Of a stretch of DNA of 64,000 bases, positions 31,988 to 39,366 are shown piece by piece (position 1 is the stretch's first letter; each line of letters starts with the position of its first letter). The notes under the pieces are model-generated. The model was not told where the DNA came from. It saw nothing but the letters and a program-made list of their open reading frames with translations, and ran no database searches. This DNA is from CAZKCI01 sp964584165 (lineage in GTDB: Bacteria; Auribacterota; Erginobacteria; Erginobacterales; CAZKCI01): the NCBI GenBank assembly GCA_964584165.1, contig CAZOYW010000012.1, forward strand, positions 1 to 64,000, written 5' to 3'. The translations under genes were made by a program, and so were the position numbers.

Positions 31988-33571
31988 TTACTCCTCGATT
32001 TGGACGTAGTTCTTGGTCAGGGTCAGGCCCTGGGAGCGGTCGAAGGTGATCTGGGCGAGCGAGTAGTCGAGCCGGGCTCGCAGGTAGTCGAGCTCGGCCT
32101 CGGTGAGCCGGTCCTGGTAGTCCAGCATGTCGTGCGTGGACACCTGCCCGGCGGCGTAGCGCTCCCGCTGCGCCTCGTAATTCTCGCTCTCCTTCGCCTG
32201 GACGGATGCCGCCGCCTCGACCTGCCGCCGCTGGGTGTCGACCGCTCGGGCGCGGTTGCGCACCTCGAGGACGATCGTCTGCTCCAGCCGCCGCAGGTTG
32301 AGAAGGGCCTGCGCCTTCTCCTGCTCCTTCTGGCGGAGGTTGGCCCGGTCGCCGCCCCCCCAGGGGACGCGAAGGGCGACGCCGGCGGACCAGTCGCGCC
32401 GGTCGCCCTCGAGGTTCTGGAAGGCCTCCTGCCAGTCCTCGCCCAGTCCGTTCAGGGCGTAGGCGCCGAAGAGATCGACCACGGGGAGGACGGCGTTCTT
32501 CGCCGTCGTGATCCGGATGTCGTAGTTCTCCAGTCCGATCAGGGCGGCCCGGTAGTCCGGGCGCCAGGAGAAGGCGTTGACCAAGGCCTCCCCGAGCTTG
32601 GCGGTCTGGACGGCGAAGCGGGGCTTCTCGATCGGCTCGATCCGCGCGTTCCAGAGGACGGGGTCGTCCACCAGGTTGGTGACGTACTTGAGCTCGTCCT
32701 CGGCCGTCTTCATCGCCGCCTCGGAGGAGATCAGGGCTTTTTCGCGCTGGGCAACGGCCGCCTCGTTCTCCAGGAGATCGACGGAGCTCACGATCCCCTT
32801 GGCATAGCGGGCCGAGTCGGCCGATAAGAGGTCGCGGGCCCGGTTCAGGGAGAGCTCGTCCAGGGCGTAGCGGTCGAGGCTGAAGATGTAGGCGTAATAG
32901 GCGGCCAGGGTCTTGGTCACCACGTCCATCGCCGTGTTCTGGAACTCGGCCGAGGAGCGGCGGAGGTCGTTCTGGGCGATGGTGATGGCGGCCCGGTTGA
33001 CCTTGGTCCCGAAGCCCTTGAGGAGGGGCTGGGTGATCGTGATCGCGGGGACGGCGGTGTAGGAGGGGTTGAAGCGAAGGCCGTCGAGGTTGGTGTCGGA
33101 CCGGCCGGCGGTCAAGCCGACGGTATATCCCATCCCGGTGGTGAGCTTCCCGGAGACGTTGGCCCCGATCTCCTGCTCCCGGCCGTCCAGGACCTCGGGG
33201 AGGGAGGCGGAGACGGTGGGGGAGGAGGAGTCGGAGAGGGTGTAGCCCGCGTTGAGGGCGGGCTCGAACTCGGCCTCGGCGATCGCCACGGAGTCGGCCC
33301 GGATCAGGGGGTCGATCCGCCGGATCAAGATCTCCGAGTTCTGCTTCAGGGCGTAGGCGATGCAGTCGGAGAGGCCGATCCTCAGGACGACGTCCGACCC
33401 GGCCGAGGCGATGATGGCATCGCGGTAGCCCGCGGGGAGGGGAGGGGTGGACTCGGGGATCTGTCCCCAGGCCGCGCCCGCGCCAACGAGCCACGCCCCC
33501 CAGGCGACGATCCGGATGACCGCCGGCCGAAACCGTGAACCGTGAACCGTTGAACCCTGGAACCTTCTCAT
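31988..33571 (-). CDS. TolC-like outer-membrane efflux protein
   Basis: 527 residues. Two homologous outer-membrane-efflux halves: 'LRIGLSDCIAYALKQNSEI' to 'ELKYVTNL', then 'ALVNAFSWRPDYRAALIGLEN' to 'LARLDYSLAQITFDRSQGLTL', each with long coiled-coil stretches (QKEQEKAQALLNLRRLEQTIVLEVRNRARAV, in part). Such proteins form the trimeric exit duct. The signal peptide hydrophobic segment (AVIRIVAWGAWLVGAGAAWG) is preceded by 17 residues whose codons come from a gaaccgtgaacc-type array. ATG overlaps the tetR stop by four bases, so expression is coupled to the regulator. Confidence 0.88.
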   Translation of the reverse strand: MRRFQGSTVHGSRFRPAVIRIVAWGAWLVGAGAAWGQIPESTPPLPAGYRDAIIASAGSDVVLRIGLSDCIAYALKQNSEILIRRIDPLIRADSVAIAEAEFEPALNAGYTLSDSSSPTVSASLPEVLDGREQEIGANVSGKLTTGMGYTVGLTAGRSDTNLDGLRFNPSYTAVPAITITQPLLKGFGTKVNRAAITIAQNDLRRSSAEFQNTAMDVVTKTLAAYYAYIFSLDRYALDELSLNRARDLLSADSARYAKGIVSSVDLLENEAAVAQREKALISSEAAMKTAEDELKYVTNLVDDPVLWNARIEPIEKPRFAVQTAKLGEALVNAFSWRPDYRAALIGLENYDIRITTAKNAVLPVVDLFGAYALNGLGEDWQEAFQNLEGDRRDWSAGVALRVPWGGGDRANLRQKEQEKAQALLNLRRLEQTIVLEVRNRARAVDTQRRQVEAAASVQAKESENYEAQRERYAAGQVSTHDMLDYQDRLTEAELDYLRARLDYSLAQITFDRSQGLTLTKNYVQIEE

Positions 33572-34152
33572 CTTTTCCCGATCCCTTCCACGAAGGTGCG
33601 CATGATCTCCCGGGGGGTGGAGGCCGGGAGCCGGCGCTCCGGCCGGACCCGGATCAGCATCTGGGGATGGATGAGCCCCATCAGCTGGAGGCAGAGGCGG
33701 AGGGGATTCTCCCGCCGGAAGAGGCGATTGCGCATCCCCTCCTCGATGATCCCGGCGATCGCCTGGAGGTTGGGGAGGATGTGGACGCGCATGTCCATCT
33801 CGGGGGCGCAGGCGTCGGAGCGGTAGAGGGCGGTCATGATCAGGCGGACTTGATCCGGTTTCTGGCGGCCATAGTTCAGGTAGTGTTCCACCACCGCCTC
33901 CAGTTTCCCGGCCGGGGGGAGGGGGGAGGCGGCGATCCTCTCGATCCGCCGGTTGGACTCGGCGAAGGTCTCCGCGATCAGGGTCCGGTAGAGGCGCTCC
34001 TTGGAGCCGAAATAGTAGTAGAGGGTGGGCTTGGTGACCGCGCAGCTTTCGACGATCTCCCGGACCGAGGCGGCGGAGTAGCCCCGGGCGGTGAAGGCGT
34101 GGAGGGCGGCCCGGAGAAGGCGCTCCCGGACGTTGGTTGGCGGCTTTTTCAT
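33568..34152 (-). CDS. TetR-family transcriptional regulator of the efflux operon
   Basis: 194 residues. N-terminal HTH (VRERLLRAALHAFTARGYSAASVREIVESCAVTKPTLYYYFGSKERLY in part) is the classic TetR domain with the 'LYYYFGSKE' recognition end. The C-terminal ligand domain is all-helical. Position as the first gene of the tetR-tolC-hlyD-RND-PII operon and a partial palindrome just before its start suggest autorepression and induction by a pump substrate. ATG at 34150-34152; no strong Shine-Dalgarno. Confidence 0.9.
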   Translation of the reverse strand: MKKPPTNVRERLLRAALHAFTARGYSAASVREIVESCAVTKPTLYYYFGSKERLYRTLIAETFAESNRRIERIAASPLPPAGKLEAVVEHYLNYGRQKPDQVRLIMTALYRSDACAPEMDMRVHILPNLQAIAGIIEEGMRNRLFRRENPLRLCLQLMGLIHPQMLIRVRPERRLPASTPREIMRTFVEGIGKR

Positions 34153-34154
34153 TT

Positions 34155-34170
34155 TACTTACCGGTAGGTA
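34155..34170. promoter_or_regulatory. Probable TetR operator
   Basis: TACTTACCGGTAGGTA, an 8-bp inverted repeat with a single mismatch, ends two bases before the tetR start codon. A second 'taTACCGG' half-site follows at about 34171-34178. Size and place fit a self-regulated TetR operator, overlapping the leader of the efflux operon. Confidence 0.65.
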
Positions 34171-34243
34171 TATACCGGGCCGGGCCTCCTGTCAAGGGGA
34201 AAAATTCTAGCGGGCGATTGCCCGCTCGAGTCGTTGGTTTTTT

Positions 34244-34308
34244 GTGGGAGGGGCGTCTCGCCCCGATCCAGTTTGGCCTGGATCGCGGCGGGGACGCCGC
34301 TCCCACAG
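34244..34308. repeat. Dispersed repeat R2, copy 2
   Basis: 'tgtgggaggggcgtctcg', 'ccccgatccagtttggcc', 'tggatcgcggcgggg', 'acgccgctcccaca'. Ends are complementary (tgtgggag/ctcccaca). A small hairpin gcgggc/gcccgc (34211-34226) lies upstream. This fills the divergent intergenic region between tetR and tgt. Confidence 0.65.
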
Positions 34309-34414
34309 GCTGGCCTGGATCGCGACGCTGGTGAATCGGGATAAGAGTCGAGAGTTGTGAATAAGCCGGGGTTTCCCTTGTTTTCCCTGGGGCGAGCGGC
34401 TATCGTTCCCGCCC

Positions 34415-35545
34415 ATGGAGTTCGTCATCGAGGCCCGAGACCCCGCGACGCGGGCGCGGGCGGGGAGGCTCGTCCTCGCCCGCGGCGAGGTGGAGACTCC
34501 CTGCTTCATGCCGGTGGGGACGCAGGGGACCGTCAAGGGGATGACGCCCGAGGAGCTCCAAGGCCTGGGGGCGCAGATCATCCTCGCCAACGCCTACCAC
34601 CTCTCGCTCCGCCCCGGGATCGAGGTCGTCTCCCGGGCGGGGGGACTCCACCGTTTCATGCACTGGGACCGCCCCATCCTCACCGACTCGGGGGGCTACC
34701 AGGTGATGAGCCTCGCCGACCTGAGGACCATCTCCCCGGAGGGGGTGGTCTTCCGGGACCATCTCACCGGCGACCTCCACACCCTCACCCCCGCCCGCTC
34801 GATCGAGATCCAGAGGAAGTTAAAGAGCGACATCCTGATGGCCTTCGACGAGTGCCCGCCTTACCCCTCCGACCATGATTATGCTTGCCAGTCGCTTTCC
34901 CTCACCCTAGAATGGGCGCTTCAATCTCGCCGCAGCCACGAAGACGGCCGGGAGACCCTGTTCGGGATCGTCCAGGGCGGCCTCTTCCCGGACCTGCGGC
35001 GAAAAAGCGTGGAGGGGCTGGAGAAGATCGGCTTTCAGGGCTACGGGATCGGCGGGCTTTCGGTGGGGGAGCCCAAGGAGCTGATGTACGAGATGGCGGA
35101 CTTCTCTGCCGCCTGCCTCCCCGAGGGGAAGCCCCGCTACCTGATGGGCTCGGGGACCCCCGAGGACCTGGTCGTCCAGATCGCCTTCGGGGCGGACATG
35201 TTCGACTGCGTCCTGCCCACCCGCTACGGGCGGAACGGCTCGGTCTTCACCCCCGACGGGAAGCTGACGCTCAAAAACGCGAGGCACAAGGACGAGCACG
35301 TCCCGATCGACGAGAACTGCGCCTGCTACGCCTGCCGGAACTTCACCCGGGCCTACCTCCGCCACCTCTACCACGCGGGCGAGATCCTGGGGTTAAGGCT
35401 GGGGACGACGCACAACCTTCATTATTACTTCCGCCTGATGGCGGACGCCCGTTCGGCGATCCGGGAGGGGAGGTTCGCGCGGTTCCAGAAGGCCTTCCTG
35501 GAGCGCTACCGGGCGGGGGAAGAAGACCAAGGAGTACTGGAGTGA
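34415..35545 (+). CDS. tgt: tRNA-guanine transglycosylase
   Basis: 376 residues. Motifs: 'ETPCFMPVGTQGTVKGMTPEEL' (part), the catalytic 'LTDSGGYQVMSLADL' (Phe of the usual GGFQ is Tyr), the nucleophile region 'DILMAFDECPPYP', 'FGIVQGGLFPDLR', 'GIGGLSVGE' and the zinc site 'CACYACRNFTRAYLRHL'. It exchanges guanine 34 for preQ1, the step before QueA. The last codons (GVLE, stop) belong to the ggagtactggagtgatgg array. Placed before yajC-secDF as in many bacteria (queA-tgt-yajC-secDF). Confidence 0.96.
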   Translation: MEFVIEARDPATRARAGRLVLARGEVETPCFMPVGTQGTVKGMTPEELQGLGAQIILANAYHLSLRPGIEVVSRAGGLHRFMHWDRPILTDSGGYQVMSLADLRTISPEGVVFRDHLTGDLHTLTPARSIEIQRKLKSDILMAFDECPPYPSDHDYACQSLSLTLEWALQSRRSHEDGRETLFGIVQGGLFPDLRRKSVEGLEKIGFQGYGIGGLSVGEPKELMYEMADFSAACLPEGKPRYLMGSGTPEDLVVQIAFGADMFDCVLPTRYGRNGSVFTPDGKLTLKNARHKDEHVPIDENCACYACRNFTRAYLRHLYHAGEILGLRLGTTHNLHYYFRLMADARSAIREGRFARFQKAFLERYRAGEEDQGVLE

Positions 35546-35622
35546 TGGAGAATTGGAGCAATGGGTTTACCCCATCGCTCCATTACTCCACTACTCCATC
35601 ACTCCTCGATTATTAACGACTA
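35533..35622. repeat. Word array, TGGAGCAATGG class
   Basis: 'ggagtactggagtgatggag' and 'ttggagcaatgggttt' are followed by 'accccatcgctccattactccactactccatcactcc'. The tgt TGA stop is inside the first word. A hairpin forms between the halves. Confidence 0.7.
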
Positions 35623-35634
35623 AAGGAGGATGGG

Positions 35635-36000
35635 ATGGACCAATACATACCGATCGCGATGGCGCCGCCCCCCGGCGCGGCCAAGGAGGGGGCCGCCCCC
35701 AAGCAGGGGATCGAGGGCTTCATCTCCAACCCCATGCTCATGCTCGTTCTCCTGGGGGCCGTCTTCTACTTCCTCCTCATCCGCCCCCAGCAGCAGAAGC
35801 AGAAGGAGCAGAAGAAGCTGGTCTCCGAGCTGCAGAAGGGGGACGAGGTGGTCACCGCCGGGGGCATCCACGGCGTGATCAGCAACGTCAAGGATTCCAC
35901 GATCATGGTCAAGGTGGCGGAGAACGTGAAGATCGAGATTGAGCGGACGTCGGTCACCAAGGTGGCGAAGAAGGCGTCCGGAGAAAACGGGAAGGACTAG
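35635..36000 (+). CDS. yajC: Preprotein translocase subunit YajC
   Basis: 121 residues: Pro/Ala-rich leader, one membrane helix (PMLMLVLLGAVFYFLLIRPQQQKQKEQKK), then the conserved 'LQKGDEVVTAGGIHGVISNVKDSTIMVKVAENVKIEIERTSV'. YajC associates with SecDF and the translocon. ATG at 35635 with RBS AAAGGAGG. secDF follows after 20 nt. Confidence 0.95.
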   Translation: MDQYIPIAMAPPPGAAKEGAAPKQGIEGFISNPMLMLVLLGAVFYFLLIRPQQQKQKEQKKLVSELQKGDEVVTAGGIHGVISNVKDSTIMVKVAENVKIEIERTSVTKVAKKASGENGKD

Positions 36001-36020
36001 CGCGGAGCCGAGCGTTCGTT

Positions 36021-38756
36021 ATGGACAAGAGCCTGATGTGGAGAGTGATCCTGATCCTGGCCGTGGTCGCGGTCTGCGTCCTGGCCTCCAGCCCCCTGAC
36101 CGAGCGGGACGTCCGGGAGTTCCTGAAGACCGAGGCGGTCAACCCCGACGACTCCTTCCGGGAGCTGCTCGCCGCCATGCAGAAGGAATACGACCGGGCG
36201 GCCAAGAAGGTCCCCGTTTCCGGGATCGACCTCCTGAAGGAGAAGACCCGGGAGATGGGCCTCGACCTGACCCGCTACTTCCCGGAGGCCGGCGTCGACA
36301 ACGAGGCGGTCCTCAAGTACGTCAACCGCCAAACCAGGGGCAAGCTCAACCTCGGGCTCGACCTCCAGGGGGGGATGCACGTGGTCCTGGAAGTGGACGA
36401 GCTGGAGCTTCTGCGCAAGCGGGCCGAGAACGTCGACGAGCCCTTCACCGCCTTCATGGACGCGGTGAAGGAGGAGGCGCGGGGATCGACGAAGAGCGCG
36501 CTCGACGTCCTGATCGCGCGCGCCCGCGCCACCGGCTTCGACCTCACCAAGTATTACCGGCCCTACTACACCGAGAAGTACAGCCTGGACGAGAAAGCGA
36601 TCGCCAAGAACGAGGATGTCTACGGCTACTTCCGCACCGACCTCGCGGCCGCGAACCTGGGGGCGCTGGAGATCCTCCGCAACCGGGTCGACAAGTTCGG
36701 CGTCTCCGAGCCCGACATCCAGAGGCAGGGCTCGGGCGAGCTCCTGATCCAGATGCCCGGCGTTCGCGACCCGGAGAAGACCCTCGAGCTCATCCAGGGG
36801 CAGGCCTTCCTGGAGTTTCGCCTGGTCGACGACAACCAGGAGGCCCTGGAGCGGGCCGTGCGGGAGAACAAGGCGCCCCCCGGCTACGAGCTCAAGGTCT
36901 ACGAGAAGGTGGGCCGCTCCGGCCAGCCGGTCGAGGAGAAGATCCTGGTCCGGTCCCGGGCCGAGCTGACCGGGGAGAACCTGGTCACCGCCTACCCCGG
37001 CACCCGCTCCGACACCCGGGAGCCGATCGTCCACTTCAAGTTCGACCACAAGGGCGCCCGGGCCTTCTCCCGCCTGACCAAGGAGTACAACGCCGAGGAG
37101 AACCCGCCGGGGCGCCAGCTCGCCATCCTCCTCGACGGGAAGGTCCTCTCCGCCCCCCTGATCCGGACCCACATCCCCCAGGGGGAGGGCTACGTCGAGG
37201 GGAATTTCACCCGGGACGAGGCGACCCTCCTCTCCAGCCAGCTCTCCGCGGGCGCCTATCCGGCCCCCTTGAAGATCAAGGAGAAGCGGACGGTCGGCCC
37301 CACCCTGGGCGAGGACTCCATCCGCGAGGGGCTCCACGCCATGATCGCGGGGCTCGCCATCGTGATGGTCTTCATGCTCGTCTATTACCGCCTGGCGGGG
37401 CTGATCGCGAACGTCGCCCTCCTCCTCAACATGCTGATCATCGTCGCCTTCCTCTGCCTCCTCCCCGAGTTCCTGGGGGTCAAGGCCACGCTCACCCTGC
37501 CCGGGATCGCCGGGATCATCCTGACCATCGGGATGTCGGTGGACGCCAACGTCCTCATCTACGAGCGGATCCGGGAGGAGCTGGAGTCGGGGAAGCGCCT
37601 GGCCCGGGCGATCGCCGCCGGCTACGAGAAGACCTTCCTCGCCATCTTCGACTCCAACCTGACCACGATCATCGCCGCCCTCGTCCTCCTCAACCCCTTC
37701 AACCTGGAGTGGCTGCCGACCTCGGGTCCGATCAAGGGCTTTGCGGTCACCCTGACCATCGGCATCGCCGCCTCCATGTTCACCGCCCTGGTCGTGACCC
37801 GGGCGATCTTCGACCTCCTCACCCGCTCCCCCCGCTTCCAGAAGCTCCGGATGCTGCGGATGATGGCGCATCCCAACTTCGACTTCGTCGGGAAGTGGAA
37901 GCTGATGGCGCTGATCTCGCTCGCCCTGATCGTCGCCGGCGGGGTCTGCTTCGCCCTCCGGGGGAACGAGAACTTCGGGATCGACTTCACCGGCGGGATG
38001 CTGATCCAGCGCCAGTTCAACCGCGAGGTCAAGCTGGAAGAGGTGCGGGGGATCCTGAAGGACCTGGGGCTAGGGGACTCCTCGGTCCAGTCCTACGGGG
38101 CGGGGAAGGGGATCATCATCCGGGCGGCGGTCGACGAGCCCGAAGCGGTCGACGCCAAGCTCCGGGCGGCTTTCGCCGGGTCGATCGATCCGTCCACCTT
38201 CGAGCAGCGGACCGAGATGGTCGGGCCCAAGGTCGGCCACCGGCTGAAGATCCAGGCCCTCCTGGGGATCGCCCTGGCGCTCGTCGCCATGATGGCCTAC
38301 GTCTGGCGGCGCTTCGGCTCGATCTCGTTCGCCGTCGGCGGCACCCTCTCGCTGGCCCACGACGTCCTGATCGCGGTCGCCTTCTGCACCGGCTTCTTCC
38401 TCCTCCCCCTCCGCCAGTTCAACGTCACCACCGTGGCGGCTCTCCTCACCATCATCGGCTACTCGATCAACGACACCATCGTGCTCTTCTCGCGGCTGCG
38501 GGAGAACCTGAAGCTCCGGCGGAACGAGCCGCTGGAGAAGGTGATCAACCTCTCGATCAACGAGACCCTCTCCCGGACCATCCTGACCTCGCTGACCACG
38601 CTCCTCGCGGTCCTGATGCTCTTCCTCCTCGGCGGGGAGGTGATCAACGACTTCTCCTTCGTCCTCCTGGTCGGGATCGTCTCCGGATCCTACTCCACGA
38701 TCTTCATCGCCAGCCCCGTTCTCCTCCTGATGCCCATGAAGATCCGCCGCAAATAG
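36021..38756 (+). CDS. secDF: Fused SecD-SecF protein-export subunit
   Basis: 911 residues. The SecD half (about 1-600) has the N-terminal helix, 'LGLDLQGGMHVVLEVD', the P1 domain, 'GERVLSAP'-like 'LLDGKVLSAPLIRTHIPQGEGYVEG', and 'LPGIAGIILTIGMSVDANVLIYERIREEL'. The SecF half starts near residue 614 ('PNFDFVGKWKLMALISLALI', then 'FGIDFTGGMLI' and 'TIIGYSINDTIVLFSRLRENL'). Fusion is seen in Bacteroidetes, Bacilli and several PVC-type phyla. It uses proton flow to pull exported proteins. Confidence 0.95.
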   Translation: MDKSLMWRVILILAVVAVCVLASSPLTERDVREFLKTEAVNPDDSFRELLAAMQKEYDRAAKKVPVSGIDLLKEKTREMGLDLTRYFPEAGVDNEAVLKYVNRQTRGKLNLGLDLQGGMHVVLEVDELELLRKRAENVDEPFTAFMDAVKEEARGSTKSALDVLIARARATGFDLTKYYRPYYTEKYSLDEKAIAKNEDVYGYFRTDLAAANLGALEILRNRVDKFGVSEPDIQRQGSGELLIQMPGVRDPEKTLELIQGQAFLEFRLVDDNQEALERAVRENKAPPGYELKVYEKVGRSGQPVEEKILVRSRAELTGENLVTAYPGTRSDTREPIVHFKFDHKGARAFSRLTKEYNAEENPPGRQLAILLDGKVLSAPLIRTHIPQGEGYVEGNFTRDEATLLSSQLSAGAYPAPLKIKEKRTVGPTLGEDSIREGLHAMIAGLAIVMVFMLVYYRLAGLIANVALLLNMLIIVAFLCLLPEFLGVKATLTLPGIAGIILTIGMSVDANVLIYERIREELESGKRLARAIAAGYEKTFLAIFDSNLTTIIAALVLLNPFNLEWLPTSGPIKGFAVTLTIGIAASMFTALVVTRAIFDLLTRSPRFQKLRMLRMMAHPNFDFVGKWKLMALISLALIVAGGVCFALRGNENFGIDFTGGMLIQRQFNREVKLEEVRGILKDLGLGDSSVQSYGAGKGIIIRAAVDEPEAVDAKLRAAFAGSIDPSTFEQRTEMVGPKVGHRLKIQALLGIALALVAMMAYVWRRFGSISFAVGGTLSLAHDVLIAVAFCTGFFLLPLRQFNVTTVAALLTIIGYSINDTIVLFSRLRENLKLRRNEPLEKVINLSINETLSRTILTSLTTLLAVLMLFLLGGEVINDFSFVLLVGIVSGSYSTIFIASPVLLLMPMKIRRK

Positions 38757-38775
38757 AGAGAACGCTTACGCGCCC

Positions 38776-38794
38776 GCCGGTTCACAGAACCGGC
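38776..38794. repeat. Small REP-like hairpin
   Basis: GCCGGTTC, loop aca, GAACCGGC, followed by 'ctacaagggcgg'. Its makeup (cgcc...gccggttc...gaaccggcctac) resembles the hairpins at 61479-61549. Lies just downstream of secDF. Confidence 0.55.
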
Positions 38795-38830
38795 CTACAA
38801 GGGCGGATTTCATGCCGTCGATAAAATAAT

Positions 38831-38860
38831 CCGGGCCGGAGGCGGTTGCCTCCGGCCCGG
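38831..38860 (+). terminator. Terminator-like hairpin after secDF
   Basis: 13-bp perfect stem CCGGGCCGGAGGC / GCCTCCGGCCCGG with a ggtt loop. No downstream T-run, so rho-independent function is uncertain. Confidence 0.6.
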
Positions 38861-38919
38861 ATGGTGAATCCCCCGCCCCCGGACTTTCCGGGGCGACGTA
38901 GTGATCTCCGGTTACTCCC

Positions 38920-38957
38920 GATCATCGCCGGGGATCGTTCGATCCCCGGCGATGATC
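38920..38957 (-). terminator. Terminator-like hairpin overlapping the rpmB stop
   Basis: 18-bp perfect stem (38920-38937 with 38940-38957), loop tt. On the minus strand its first two bases are the last two of the rpmB TGA. It stands back to back with the secDF hairpin. Confidence 0.75.
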
Positions 38958-39183
38958 AGGGTTTGAGCACTTTCCCGGAACGGATGCAGCGGGTGCAGAC
39001 TCGCAGGACGACCACCCGGCCGTCCACCCGCGCCCGGACGCTCTTCAGGTTGGGGAGGAACCTGCGCCGGGTGACGCCGGTGATCTTCCGGCCCACCCCC
39101 CCCTTGGCCTTGGCGAGACCGCGCCGGGTTATCTGGTTCCCGCTCCGGGGGCCTTTCCCGCAGATGGCACAGACCTTGGACAT
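38956..39183 (-). CDS. rpmB: Ribosomal protein bL28
   Basis: 75 residues: MSKVCAICGKGPRSGNQITRRGLAK... and 'VRVDGRVVVLRVCTRCIRSGKVLKP'-type C-terminus. Two CxxC pairs (C5/C8 and CTRC) make it the zinc-binding C+ form. bL28 is part of the 50S subunit. It is single-gene, divergent from recG. ATG preceded by 'aggagaat'. Confidence 0.95.
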   Translation of the reverse strand: MSKVCAICGKGPRSGNQITRRGLAKAKGGVGRKITGVTRRRFLPNLKSVRARVDGRVVVLRVCTRCIRSGKVLKP

Positions 39184-39264
39184 GGTATTCTCCTGTCGGT
39201 AGACGGCTCTTCAGGGAAAACGAGGACTTCTTCTATCAGAATAGCGATCCGGGGACAAGGCCAA

Positions 39265-39300
39265 AGTTGAACCATTGAGCCATTGAATCCTTGATCCGTG
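39265..39300. repeat. Short word array, TTGAACCATTGA class
   Basis: 'ttgaaccattgagccattgaatccttgatccg' between rpmB and recG. The same words, as gaaccgtgaaccgttgaacc, are found inside the tolC leader (33535-33560). Confidence 0.55.
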
Positions 39301-39366
39301 TTTCTTTGAAGCTTGGCTCTGATCGGTTATTATAGTGCCGGAACCCTCCCGACCGGGGTGGCCTCT

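Noticed and set aside
30993..33494. 833-aa minus-strand ORF spanning the membrane-fusion and TolC genes
   Set aside because: Out-of-frame shadow rich in Arg, Pro and Gly, conflicting with two well-supported proteins in another frame.
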